The notes under the pieces are model-generated. The model was not told the origin of the DNA and did no database searches. It worked only from the letters and a program-made list of their open reading frames with translations. 64,000 nucleotides of DNA, from the NCBI GenBank assembly GCA_022482495.1, contig JAKVPA010000003.1:124001-188000 (forward strand), given 5' to 3'. This document shows positions 53,773 to 62,412 of the stretch, one piece after another. The stretch comes from Sphaerochaeta sp. (lineage in GTDB: Bacteria; Spirochaetota; Spirochaetia; Sphaerochaetales; Sphaerochaetaceae). The position numbers were made by a program, and so were the translations under genes. The first letter of the stretch is position 1; every line of letters begins with the position of its first letter.

Positions 53773-54840
53773 TCAAGAACGATATTTAAGAAAACTATCA
53801 TACGGATAGGCGGTTGCAACGGCATCTGAACGGTTTCGGCAATCCGAGGGAGAAACCATGGTGATGTCCATGGAAGGCAATCCGAACACTTCCCTGACCC
53901 GTTCTCCGAACAGGGAACGGATGCGGGATTCAGGAACACCTTCCCGGTACAGGCGGTCCAGCAGCAACAGGGAACCGGAGAAACCGGGAATTCCCGATGC
54001 TCCCTTCTCCTTGTCTTGGATGGTATGGGGCGCGTGGTCGCTCTCCACCCAGTCGATCCTCCCATCACAGAGTGCCTGGAACAATAAGGCCCGATGGGCT
54101 TCATCCCGAAGAGGAGGATTCATCTTGGCATACAGCCGATGATCCTTGGCGTCGTCTGCATTCAACAACAGATGATGGGCCGTCGCCCCCGAGGTGATCC
54201 GCAGCCCATCCTTCCGTCCTTGTTCGATCAACGGCAGGCACTCGGCGACGCTGAGGTGGCAGACGTGCAGCACCCCCTGGAATCCTTCTTCCTTTGCAAA
54301 GCGTATTTGGTCCTTCACCGAGGCGATCTCCGCCTCAATGGGACGGGCCAGAGAATGGGAAGAGAAATCCGACGGATCTTCAAGATCCGGACGGAGCAGG
54401 CTCTCTTTCTCACAGTGGACGGCAAGCACTCCGGTGTATCCCAATCGGGAGAGTGTGCGGTACACCTTCCGTTGGGCTTCCTCGGTGACCTGACCCATAT
54501 TGCCGGTTGAGTTGCCGGCGAACAGCTTCAAACCCACTACACGGGGAAACCACTTCCTCCATGCATCCACCACGGTCTTGATTGCTTGCTCATCGGCCAT
54601 CAACCCCGCGTAGACGGAATACCGGATGGGACGACCCGTCTGCGCAAGCACCTGCTCCTCCGCAGTTCGTCCCATCTCCAGACGGGCTTGGATCGCCTCC
54701 GTTCCCGTCAAAGGAGGATTGCAGTTGGGCATGTCGAACACCCAATCAAAGCCACAGCGTGAGGCAACGGTCAAACCGTGCAAAATCGTTTCCTTGGAAG
54801 CTTGGACACCATCCCGAAGATGCACATGAGGATCGATCAT
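53773..54840 (-). CDS. pyrC: Dihydroorotase
   Basis: Cyclises carbamoyl aspartate in pyrimidine synthesis. 355 residues, amidohydrolase fold: MIDPHVHLRDG with the HxH ligands, VVGLKLFAGNST with the Lys that is probably carboxylated, HVCHLSVAECL and the Asp of VESDHAPHT. It is shorter at the C-terminus than typical PyrC (about 425), ending in SFLKYRS. Its start overlaps the pyrDK stop. Last gene of the pyr operon. Confidence 0.9.
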   Translation of the reverse strand: MIDPHVHLRDGVQASKETILHGLTVASRCGFDWVFDMPNCNPPLTGTEAIQARLEMGRTAEEQVLAQTGRPIRYSVYAGLMADEQAIKTVVDAWRKWFPRVVGLKLFAGNSTGNMGQVTEEAQRKVYRTLSRLGYTGVLAVHCEKESLLRPDLEDPSDFSSHSLARPIEAEIASVKDQIRFAKEEGFQGVLHVCHLSVAECLPLIEQGRKDGLRITSGATAHHLLLNADDAKDHRLYAKMNPPLRDEAHRALLFQALCDGRIDWVESDHAPHTIQDKEKGASGIPGFSGSLLLLDRLYREGVPESRIRSLFGERVREVFGLPSMDITMVSPSDCRNRSDAVATAYPYDSFLKYRS

Positions 54841-56540
54841 CTGAGGAGCTCCTTGGCGTTGGACATGAGCCAGTCATACTCCATGAACGTCCCCCACTGG
54901 CAGGCGAGACGATCTCCGACGGCACATTCTCCGCACAGGCCAATGCCACAGCGGGTCATTTTCTCCAGTGACACGCTGATCATCCCCGACGGAACCCCGC
55001 GATCCACCAGCTTCTTTGCCGCAATCGCCATGAATTTCGTCGGTCCGACCAGGTAGGCGGCCGTATCCCTGGGAATATCCATCGTATCCAACAAGCCGAG
55101 GACCCGACCAGGAACACCGTCATCCGCTACGGTGTGGAATGAGCCGTACGGACTGAGTACCGGCTCGAACAGGCCAGGACCGGAAACCGGCACGCTGGTC
55201 CCCACCAGCATGGTAATGTCCGTTCCCTGCTTCTTCAGCTCGTCGCAGAGCATCGGCAGCACGGCCACTCCGGTCCCCCCGGCAATGAGCAACGCGTGCC
55301 GGCTTTGCTTCACCGCCACCGGCATGCCATACAGGCCTCGGACGAACAGTTCATCCCCTTTTTTGAGCGCGCACAGGTGTTTGGTGAACGGACCCCTGTC
55401 CTTGATGATGAACCGCAGCGGGCTGGTCGTCGCCACACTGAACGGTTTCTCACCGACCTCAGGGATCCACAGGAACACGAACTCCCCCGCCTTGCTGGGC
55501 AGTTCCCCGTCCAACGTGAGGATCACCGTATCCGGGCCATACGTCTCTTTTTCCACGATGCGATGACGCCGGTAAGCCATTTTGCGTTCCGTACGGAGGT
55601 ATCCCTCACTTCGAAGCACGGGATTCTCTCCATGGAGCATGGCAAACGCCTCGCTTCCCACCGCCTCCAGGTATCGTGGCCACTCTTGTTGGTTCACCAT
55701 GCCCAGGGCACTGCCGATGCCGACCACATCGGCTCCCGCCTGCACCATGGCGGCGGCATCCGTTCCGGTGGATACGCCTCCCATACCGATGATCGGGATA
55801 TCGGCTCCGACGGCATTTCGGATGGCGCGGACCGCATGAAGCGCGTCTTCCTTCACCCAACGACCGCTTTTTCCGCCTTTGCCTCCCACCTTGTTGATCA
55901 AAATGGAATAGCCGCTGTCTGGATCCCGGTGTTCCACCGGACCGACGGTGTTGATGGCGGTGATGCCATCAGCGCCGGCTTCCATCACCGCTTTGGCGAT
56001 GGACCCGATATCCGGCACATTGGGGGTCAGCTTGACGAACAGCGGGACGGAAAGATCCGGGATCGCTTTCCGGATGGTACGTACGTACATCGATGCGATG
56101 GACGCGTCACAGCCGATGGACGCCCCATACCCTTTTGCCGCGTGAGGGCAGCTGAAGTTCAGTTCGACCAGGTCAGCGTACGGGCAGAGGGTACGGATCA
56201 ACGTGATGAAGTCCTCGGGACTGTTTGCCGAAAGGGAGACATTCAGCAAGGCACGCATCCTTTCTCCTCGCAGCCGTTTCAACTCCGCCTGCGCTTCCTT
56301 CATCCCGACATTCTTCAATCCCACCGAGTTGCCGAAGCAACCGGTTTGGGTTTCGCAGATCACCGGTTCGGGATTCCCCGGGTTTGGCACGACCTGGAAA
56401 CTTTTCGTCGTGATGAGATCAACATCAGGAATCTCCCGATCAAAATACCGGATCATCTCCTCATTGGTCGTCGCCACTCCGCTGACGGTGGCCAACGGAA
56501 TCCTTCCGGTAAGGGATTTCAGGGAAGCGAAGGGATTCAC
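54837..56540 (-). CDS. Fused dihydroorotate dehydrogenase PyrD and electron-transfer subunit PyrK
   Basis: One 567-residue chain carries both subunits of NAD-dependent DHODase (class 1B). Residues about 1-320: LTGRIPLATVSGVAT, ELNFSCPHAAKGYGASIG, FVKLTPNVPDIGSIA, ILINKVGGKGGKSG and GMGGVSTGTDAAAMVQAGAD (FMN site). Residues about 330-567: GEFVFLWIPEVGEKPFSV (FAD), LIAGGTGVAVLPM (NAD) and the 2Fe-2S motif CGIGLCGECAVGDRLAC. The join is around LRTERKMAYRRHRIVEKE. GTG 56540 overlaps the pyrF TGA (GTGA). The two are separate genes in Gram-positive bacteria. Confidence 0.9.
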   Translation of the reverse strand: MNPFASLKSLTGRIPLATVSGVATTNEEMIRYFDREIPDVDLITTKSFQVVPNPGNPEPVICETQTGCFGNSVGLKNVGMKEAQAELKRLRGERMRALLNVSLSANSPEDFITLIRTLCPYADLVELNFSCPHAAKGYGASIGCDASIASMYVRTIRKAIPDLSVPLFVKLTPNVPDIGSIAKAVMEAGADGITAINTVGPVEHRDPDSGYSILINKVGGKGGKSGRWVKEDALHAVRAIRNAVGADIPIIGMGGVSTGTDAAAMVQAGADVVGIGSALGMVNQQEWPRYLEAVGSEAFAMLHGENPVLRSEGYLRTERKMAYRRHRIVEKETYGPDTVILTLDGELPSKAGEFVFLWIPEVGEKPFSVATTSPLRFIIKDRGPFTKHLCALKKGDELFVRGLYGMPVAVKQSRHALLIAGGTGVAVLPMLCDELKKQGTDITMLVGTSVPVSGPGLFEPVLSPYGSFHTVADDGVPGRVLGLLDTMDIPRDTAAYLVGPTKFMAIAAKKLVDRGVPSGMISVSLEKMTRCGIGLCGECAVGDRLACQWGTFMEYDWLMSNAKELLR

Positions 56541-57391
56541 AGGGCCGTCTCCTCGGTAAGGGTACGGATCGCCGCGATGCACTGATCCAGCCAATCCTCA
56601 GGGGCGGGACCATGCTTCCACGGCTGGGTCAAGCCACTGGAACTGTTGATGCGCACCAGCTCCAACGGATACCCGTGGGAACGGAGCACCTCCATCACCT
56701 GGGTTGCCGATCCTCCTTGGCTCCCCACTCCGGGGATCAGAAGGGGTACGGGGGATTTCTGATAGAACGATACCAAGTCTCCCAACTCCTGCATGTTGGT
56801 CGCCCCCACCACGGCGCCGGTCTTCCATGTCTGGATCAGACGCGCCACCTGGAGGTACAACGGACCATCGCCGCAGATCAGGTCCTGCAGGTCTTTTCCT
56901 CCGGGATTGCTGGTCCGGTTCAGGACGTACACCCCTTTCTCCGGACCATAGGCGGAGAACGGAGAGACGGAATCCGTCCCCATATACGGAGCGACGGTGA
57001 CGGAGTCCACTCCCCAGACATCGAACGCCTCAATGGCGTAATTCTGGCTGCTGCGGGCGATGTCCCCCCGCTTCGCGTCCAGAATCACCGGAATACCGGG
57101 GAAGAAATTCTCCACCATGTCCAGCACATCACTGAGCGCCTGGGAACCGGAGAAATCCTCTTCCCGCGGATGGTCAAGCAGGGCGAAAAACCCGATGTTC
57201 GGTTTGAACGCCGCAGGGGCCAACCCGGAGAGATTCATCCGGCGAAACAGCTGGCGGTAGTACGTGTTGAGCCGGTCACGGACCGGTTCACTGTCTTCGC
57301 CGGGAAGACAGGACAGTTGGGGATCCAGCCCCATGCAGGTGCAGTTGCCGACATCTTTTGCCGATGTGCAAAGCAGTTCTTGGTAGGTCAT
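56537..57391 (-). CDS. pyrF: Orotidine 5'-phosphate decarboxylase (PyrF, subfamily 2)
   Basis: Final step to UMP. 284 residues, longer than the E. coli type; the catalytic motif is VILDAKRGDIARSSQNYA, with TVAPYMGTDSVSPF and LIPGVGSQGGSATQ (phosphate loop). The start is ATG 57391 with GGAGG; the open frame reaches 57613 but overlaps pyrE. Subfamily 2 is the longer, often mycobacterial-like form. Confidence 0.92.
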   Translation of the reverse strand: MTYQELLCTSAKDVGNCTCMGLDPQLSCLPGEDSEPVRDRLNTYYRQLFRRMNLSGLAPAAFKPNIGFFALLDHPREEDFSGSQALSDVLDMVENFFPGIPVILDAKRGDIARSSQNYAIEAFDVWGVDSVTVAPYMGTDSVSPFSAYGPEKGVYVLNRTSNPGGKDLQDLICGDGPLYLQVARLIQTWKTGAVVGATNMQELGDLVSFYQKSPVPLLIPGVGSQGGSATQVMEVLRSHGYPLELVRINSSSGLTQPWKHGPAPEDWLDQCIAAIRTLTEETAL

Positions 57392-58071
57392 TTCTTTTCC
57401 TCCTTCGGCCATCCGTTGGCCTCGCCCCACCCAAAGGGATCTTCTCGCCACGCGGCAAGGGTCTTCACCTGCGCCGAGGTGAGGTATCCCCGCTTCTCTG
57501 CGTGGAACAACAAGGTAGGATAGTCCAGAATGGTTTTCAATGTGCAGGCAGGGAGTAACGCGGCGAACGCGTCCGTGCTTGCCTGCAGTCCGTAGGTGAA
57601 GATGGCGAAGCAATAATCACACGAGCCTTCCGCCTGCACGATGGAAGTGACCGCGTCCACCGAAGAGCCTCCGGTGGAGATCAAATCCTCGATCAGCAAC
57701 ACCTTTGCGTGGTGATAGCTCCCCGACGCGTCCAACCCCTCGATCTTCTGATGCAGTCCGTGGTCTTTGGAAGCACTCCGTACATAGGACAGGCTTTTGT
57801 GCAGGCGATCGGCCAGCGTGGTGGCGTGGGGGATGCCTGCCGTTGATGTCCCTGCGATGTTCTGGGGGTCGTAGCCAGTCTGCGCCAACAAGTCGCAGAA
57901 CGCGTCAGCGATCATCGCCCTACTTTTCCAATCCGCCAGGAACTGCCGGTTGTCGTTGTAGATTGGCATCCGGTATCCGCTCGCCCAGGTGAACGGATTG
58001 TCCGGACTGAGCCGGATGGCTCCGTTCTCCAACGCTTTTTCCGCCAGCAAGGCGGCATAGTCTTCACTCAT
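57388..58071 (-). CDS. pyrE: Orotate phosphoribosyltransferase
   Basis: Adds PRPP ribose-phosphate to orotate. 227 residues: NGAIRLSPDNPFTWASGYRMPIYNDNRQ near the start, the PRPP loop KVLLIEDLISTGGSSVDAV, and YVRSASKDHG. The C-terminal extension after the core (AEKRGYLTSAQVKTLAAW...) is family-typical. ATG 58071 with a GGGAG site; overlaps the pyrF start. Confidence 0.92.
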   Translation of the reverse strand: MSEDYAALLAEKALENGAIRLSPDNPFTWASGYRMPIYNDNRQFLADWKSRAMIADAFCDLLAQTGYDPQNIAGTSTAGIPHATTLADRLHKSLSYVRSASKDHGLHQKIEGLDASGSYHHAKVLLIEDLISTGGSSVDAVTSIVQAEGSCDYCFAIFTYGLQASTDAFAALLPACTLKTILDYPTLLFHAEKRGYLTSAQVKTLAAWREDPFGWGEANGWPKEEKK

Positions 58072-58094
58072 GGTTATCTCCCGTTTCCTCGCCG

Positions 58095-59702
58095 TTATTT
58101 GGCGTTCTTCCAAATTTCCTTGAACGTATGGGTACGTCCGCAGTAGGCACATTCAAACTGGTTGTCCTTGGTACGGTAGAACATCGCCGGAACCCCTTCG
58201 CACTCAGTGGGATTGGAGATGCACGCCTCGTTGGAACACTGCAGGTCATCAAAGTTGTAGATGCGGGGCGGCATATGAAGCCGGTACTTGCGTACCACCT
58301 TGCCATCCTTGACGATGTTCAGCGTACACCCGGGAGCGACGGCAGCCAAGCGTTTCAGGTCTTTCCTGTCCAGTTCCGGCGCGTCAGGACGGAAAATGAT
58401 TCCCTTGTAGGTCTTCTCCTCCCCTTCTTTGTGTCCGTTTGACACCCACTCCCCGCCTTTGGATTCATCCAGGTGGAGCACCCTGCTGATCAACCGCATG
58501 TGGTCCCGTATCTCCGACGGGCTGTCCCCCCGGCAGATATGGTCGATGACGATGCCATTCTTGATGGGGTGCACACCTTCGCTGACCATCTTCTCCTTCA
58601 CCGGATGGCGTGAGAGATCCACCTGAACGATGTAATCCTCCTCTTCCGATGTGTCCGGAGCAACGGGAGGCACATAATCCCCGCCGATCTGGCCGGCGAT
58701 CAAGGAGAGCAGGCAGATGCGGACATACATCCCGTTGATGGATTGCCGCTCCCACGCGTTCAGCGGCGTGTTGTCCAGGAACGTCGGGATGGTCGGATGG
58801 AGTTTGTGCCGGGGAAGCGGATGGTAGAATTTTGTACCGGGAAGCAGTTTGTCCATGAATTCCTTGCGGAACGTGATGGCAGAGCGGAGCATGTCCGCTT
58901 TCTGCAGGATCTGCTCGCCCATCCGCTCCAGTTGCGGCCGGGTGAAGTACCACATGGCGCTGATGTCCTTCTGCGCCAGGTATTCCTCGATGGAACTGAA
59001 GACGCGTACGGTGAATCCATTCTCCTCCATCTTGATGCGGTAGTTGTCCGGCATCTGCAGCTCCGGTGGCGCGATGAGATCCACCTTGACGTGGGAGAAC
59101 AGTTTCAGGCCATCCGCCTTGGAGTGGACGGTCCGGCCGTGGAACAGATCGCCAACCAGGGCGATGTGCAGGTCGTCATAGTCAAATCCGTTGTCTTCCA
59201 GGATGGTGAACTCATCCAGCAACTCCTGGGTGGGATGCTCATGCCGGCCGTCTCCGGCGTTGACGAACGCTGGGGTGTACGGCAGTCCGTTGCGCTTGGC
59301 GTAGGCGCTGCAATCCTCCTTCAGCCAGCGGCAGAGGCCTTCCACCTTGCTGCGGATGATGAAGATGCAGTTGTGGTATCCGGCAAGCGTATGGAACGTA
59401 TCGGCGAAACTCTCCCCTTTGTTGATGGAGGAGACGGTGGTGTTCAGTTCGTTGACCTTCACCTGGAGAAAATCCGCCGCGTTGCGAAAACTCTCCTTGG
59501 TGCGGGTGCTGTCTTCCAAAAACACCTCGTAGATGCCGAAATCCGGCTGTTTCACCCGATACCGGTCCATCGTGGCCTCATCGTTTTCCTGAATCGCCTT
59601 CTTCAAGGTGCGTACTTGTCCAAACAGGTACTTCCGCTCGTCGATGGTGAGATCAGAGATCTCGCACAAGGACCGTGACGCAAACAGATTGCTTTCCGCC
59701 AT
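58095..59702 (-). CDS. Fused aspartate carbamoyltransferase catalytic and regulatory chains PyrBI
   Basis: One 535-residue chain. Residues about 1-360 hold ATCase: LEDSTRTKESFRNAA (carbamoyl phosphate loop), DGRHEHPTQELLDEF, ALVGDLFHGRTVHSKA, FYHPLPR. Residues about 380-535 are PyrI-like: DLSRHPVKEKMVSEGVHPIKNGIVIDHI and the zinc-ligand Cys in CSNEAC, CEG and CAYCG. Such fusions occur in some anaerobes and spirochaetes. ATG 59702 follows GGAGG; the frame is open into the leader (59807). Confidence 0.92.
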   Translation of the reverse strand: MAESNLFASRSLCEISDLTIDERKYLFGQVRTLKKAIQENDEATMDRYRVKQPDFGIYEVFLEDSTRTKESFRNAADFLQVKVNELNTTVSSINKGESFADTFHTLAGYHNCIFIIRSKVEGLCRWLKEDCSAYAKRNGLPYTPAFVNAGDGRHEHPTQELLDEFTILEDNGFDYDDLHIALVGDLFHGRTVHSKADGLKLFSHVKVDLIAPPELQMPDNYRIKMEENGFTVRVFSSIEEYLAQKDISAMWYFTRPQLERMGEQILQKADMLRSAITFRKEFMDKLLPGTKFYHPLPRHKLHPTIPTFLDNTPLNAWERQSINGMYVRICLLSLIAGQIGGDYVPPVAPDTSEEEDYIVQVDLSRHPVKEKMVSEGVHPIKNGIVIDHICRGDSPSEIRDHMRLISRVLHLDESKGGEWVSNGHKEGEEKTYKGIIFRPDAPELDRKDLKRLAAVAPGCTLNIVKDGKVVRKYRLHMPPRIYNFDDLQCSNEACISNPTECEGVPAMFYRTKDNQFECAYCGRTHTFKEIWKNAK

Positions 59703-59717
59703 ACGCTTCGTTCCTCC

Positions 59718-59750
59718 AAAAAAAAGGGGAGTCGGAAAAAACCGGCTCCC
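59718..59750 (-). terminator. Leader terminator (attenuator) ahead of pyrBI
   Basis: Minus strand GGGAGCCGG (59742-59750), a six-T loop (59736-59741), CCGACTCCC (59727-59735) and eight T (59718-59725), immediately before the ribosome site of pyrBI. An in-frame leader reading (from about 59807) runs through it. The T-rich loop and tail fit UTP-sensitive attenuation as in enteric pyrBI. Confidence 0.6.
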
Positions 59751-59873
59751 TGACATTTCATCTGAAATGGAAACAGACACCCTGCAATGGTATCCGCACA
59801 ACATCACACCATCCGCCCACGTCTGTCTCCTTGGACGCTACGGTACCAAGAACAAGGAAGATTGTCCAGAGGA

Positions 59874-62405
59874 TCAGTGCCCTTTTCCACCTTTGGCGGA
59901 GGGATCCTTCTCAATGGCATTCAACCCAGCAAGGCTGTCAGGATCATCATGCATCGTCGCGCTGGTGTGAAGCGAATGCATCAACGGATTGTATACCGGC
60001 GTCTCGAACTGCTCTTCCGGCATTCCCTCGGGGAACGCCAACGGAGCCGTCCCAAGTGCCCCCTTGACGCTGCTTCTTGCTTTCACATCCTTCCGATACC
60101 GTATCTTGTACCAACGGGAAGTATGTCTCTGTTGGGGAGTACCATCACCATAACCGTAGCCATACCCTTTGCCGTAGTAAGAGTACGCATAGGAACCATA
60201 CCGGGAACTTCCGTTGGCGGAAACCAGCGCGGAGCGTCCGCAGGCATTGAGCACCGTTCCGGAAATACGAATACTGGCGGAATTGAACGTGTCGATCAAC
60301 TCACGTAATCCGCTCTTTGTGGTTACTTCAGAACGGACAACGATCAACATACCGTCAACCAGATTGCCAATCGTGAGAAGTTCGGACGCATGGAGCAGCG
60401 GAGGTGCGTCAATGATAATGTAATCATACAGTTTCTCCAGTCCCTGCAACGTTTCCTTCATGGCGGGATTGGTGTAGATGGCCGACGGAACCAACGGCTT
60501 GGTGCCGCTGGGAAGCAGATGCAGGTTGGGGATATCGGCGATGGGTATGAGAATGACCTTGTCCAAGGTCTCCTGCCCCATCACGACATCCACCATTCCC
60601 TTGACATCCTTTGGATCAAGCTTGAAGAACGGCATCAAACTGGGGAGCCGGAGGTCACCATCAACCAGCAACACTTTTTTGCCCATTTCCGCCAAGGATA
60701 CGGCAATGTTGGTGATGATGGTGCTCTTTCCTTCCGCCATACCGCAACTGGTGATGGACAGCAGTTTTCCCGTTGGTTTGTTGGTGTAGAACAGATTGGC
60801 GATCAACTTGAACCGTTCCGCCTGGAAGGAAAGCGGTTGGTTGTACACCACCAGCGTAGGATATTTGGACTTCTGGTTCGGAAGGAAGAACGGTATCCAT
60901 GTCAGCATCGGGATGTCCTTTCCCTGCGTTTTCTTCAACTCTTCAATGGTGGAAATCGTATCATCCTGGGAGTTGATCAACAATGCAAGAAGGACGCCGA
61001 ACGCCAATCCGAGCAGAGCGGAAACAGCGAGAATCGACATCTTGTTTGGCTTGACCGGTTTGATCGGCATGGACGCCGCGTCAATCACCGTGACGTTACT
61101 GTTGACGGCCGCCTCCACCAGTTTGGTCTCCTGCAGCATATCCCGAAGTTTCAGTCCAACCGACTCATACACCTTCACTTCCCGTTCCAGATCAGCCAGC
61201 TGGGTCTGCAGGTCAGGGAGTTTGGAAAGTTCATCGCTGTATACTTTTTCTCGACTCTGCAACACGGAAATCAATACTTCCGTGGAGAGAAGTTTGGACA
61301 CCGACTGATAATAGGTGTCCGCCCCTTTCACGCCACAGATCACCCCGATCCGATCCAGAATCTGCTTTTTCACCTGGAGGATTGAATTGTTCAGGTCGTT
61401 GGTCCGTGTTTGCGTCTGGGTGGTTCTGCTGACGGCAGCGGCGTTCATGCCGAGCACCGTACCGGTGCCACCGGCGTTGGCGCTCCCGCTGATGTTCAGC
61501 GCTGCGACCGCCTCATACATGGTCAGCTCTTCCTGCAGATCATTCAGGCGACCCAACAACGAGGTGATCTCTTTGTCCTGCTTGATCTCCTCTACCGTCG
61601 GCAACGGAGTGGAGAATGCGGATGCCCATCCCTTCTGGAACTGCGCGATGCCGATCTGCGCTTCCTGATACTCCATCTGCAACGGTTCAAGCTTCATCTG
61701 GTAGTACACGTCTCCACTGACCAGAAGCGAGGTTTTGTCGGTCAGCTGGATGATGTCACTGGCTTTGCGGAAATTCCCCAGCGCATCGGTCGCCTTCTTC
61801 AATTCGGCATCGTTCTCCGGAATCTGGTTTTCGATGAACTGCCGTTGGGCGCTCTTGGAATTCCGTGCGATATCGGTGAGGATCACATCATAGCTGCGGC
61901 ACAGTTTCTCGGTGAAATCATGGGCGAACTGGGGATTACTGTCGGTAAAGGTCAATTTGACCAAGTTGGTGTCCTTCACCGTGGTGACGGTCAGACGCTT
62001 TTTCAGCGACTCCACCGCTCCCGGACCACCAAGCACCGTAGGATCGCTGTACGGAATACCGTCATGGTTGAAATATGAACTCAAATCGAGTTGATCAAGA
62101 GTACGTTGGATATTCAATGAACTGGAGAGCAATTCCGTTTCCGTTGCGATCTTTTTCGTCCCATTGGAAAAACTTTCCGAAAGCAGGCTGTCCATTGTGG
62201 AACTTTCCTGAATGGGGTTGACCAGAATCGTCGCTGAGGATTCGTACTGGGGAATAGCCGTCATCACATAGGCGATCCCTATACCGACGACGATCAGGAA
62301 ACCGAAGATACACCATCCGATATACTTCTTCAGAATGCCAAAAAGTTCAGAGAGGGAGATGCCTTCCTCTTCATATGCCATGGTATTGTTTTCTTGTTCG
62401 TTCAT
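59874..62405 (-). CDS. Wzz-type chain-length regulator fused to a bacterial tyrosine kinase
   Basis: 843-residue BY-kinase for polysaccharide assembly. Wzz domain with segments at about 28-50 and 457-478 around a long periplasmic coiled-coil region. The kinase domain shows Walker A GMAEGKST (555-562; usual P-G-E-G-K-S-T, so Pro-Gly is Met-Ala), Walker A' LLVDGDLR (579-586) and Walker B YIIIDAPP (about 660). The Tyr cluster is YGSYAYSYYGKGYGYGYG (about 738-755). A further 90-residue tail follows. ATG 62405 lies behind the SLBB stop. Dephosphorylation by the PHP protein is possible. Confidence 0.9.
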   Translation of the reverse strand: MNEQENNTMAYEEEGISLSELFGILKKYIGWCIFGFLIVVGIGIAYVMTAIPQYESSATILVNPIQESSTMDSLLSESFSNGTKKIATETELLSSSLNIQRTLDQLDLSSYFNHDGIPYSDPTVLGGPGAVESLKKRLTVTTVKDTNLVKLTFTDSNPQFAHDFTEKLCRSYDVILTDIARNSKSAQRQFIENQIPENDAELKKATDALGNFRKASDIIQLTDKTSLLVSGDVYYQMKLEPLQMEYQEAQIGIAQFQKGWASAFSTPLPTVEEIKQDKEITSLLGRLNDLQEELTMYEAVAALNISGSANAGGTGTVLGMNAAAVSRTTQTQTRTNDLNNSILQVKKQILDRIGVICGVKGADTYYQSVSKLLSTEVLISVLQSREKVYSDELSKLPDLQTQLADLEREVKVYESVGLKLRDMLQETKLVEAAVNSNVTVIDAASMPIKPVKPNKMSILAVSALLGLAFGVLLALLINSQDDTISTIEELKKTQGKDIPMLTWIPFFLPNQKSKYPTLVVYNQPLSFQAERFKLIANLFYTNKPTGKLLSITSCGMAEGKSTIITNIAVSLAEMGKKVLLVDGDLRLPSLMPFFKLDPKDVKGMVDVVMGQETLDKVILIPIADIPNLHLLPSGTKPLVPSAIYTNPAMKETLQGLEKLYDYIIIDAPPLLHASELLTIGNLVDGMLIVVRSEVTTKSGLRELIDTFNSASIRISGTVLNACGRSALVSANGSSRYGSYAYSYYGKGYGYGYGDGTPQQRHTSRWYKIRYRKDVKARSSVKGALGTAPLAFPEGMPEEQFETPVYNPLMHSLHTSATMHDDPDSLAGLNAIEKDPSAKGGKGH

Positions 62406-62412
62406 GTTCCGC

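Noticed and set aside
55296-56585. A 429-codon plus-strand frame across the PyrDK gene
   Set aside because: Antisense to a gene with full FMN, FAD and 2Fe-2S motifs; His/Arg-rich composition.
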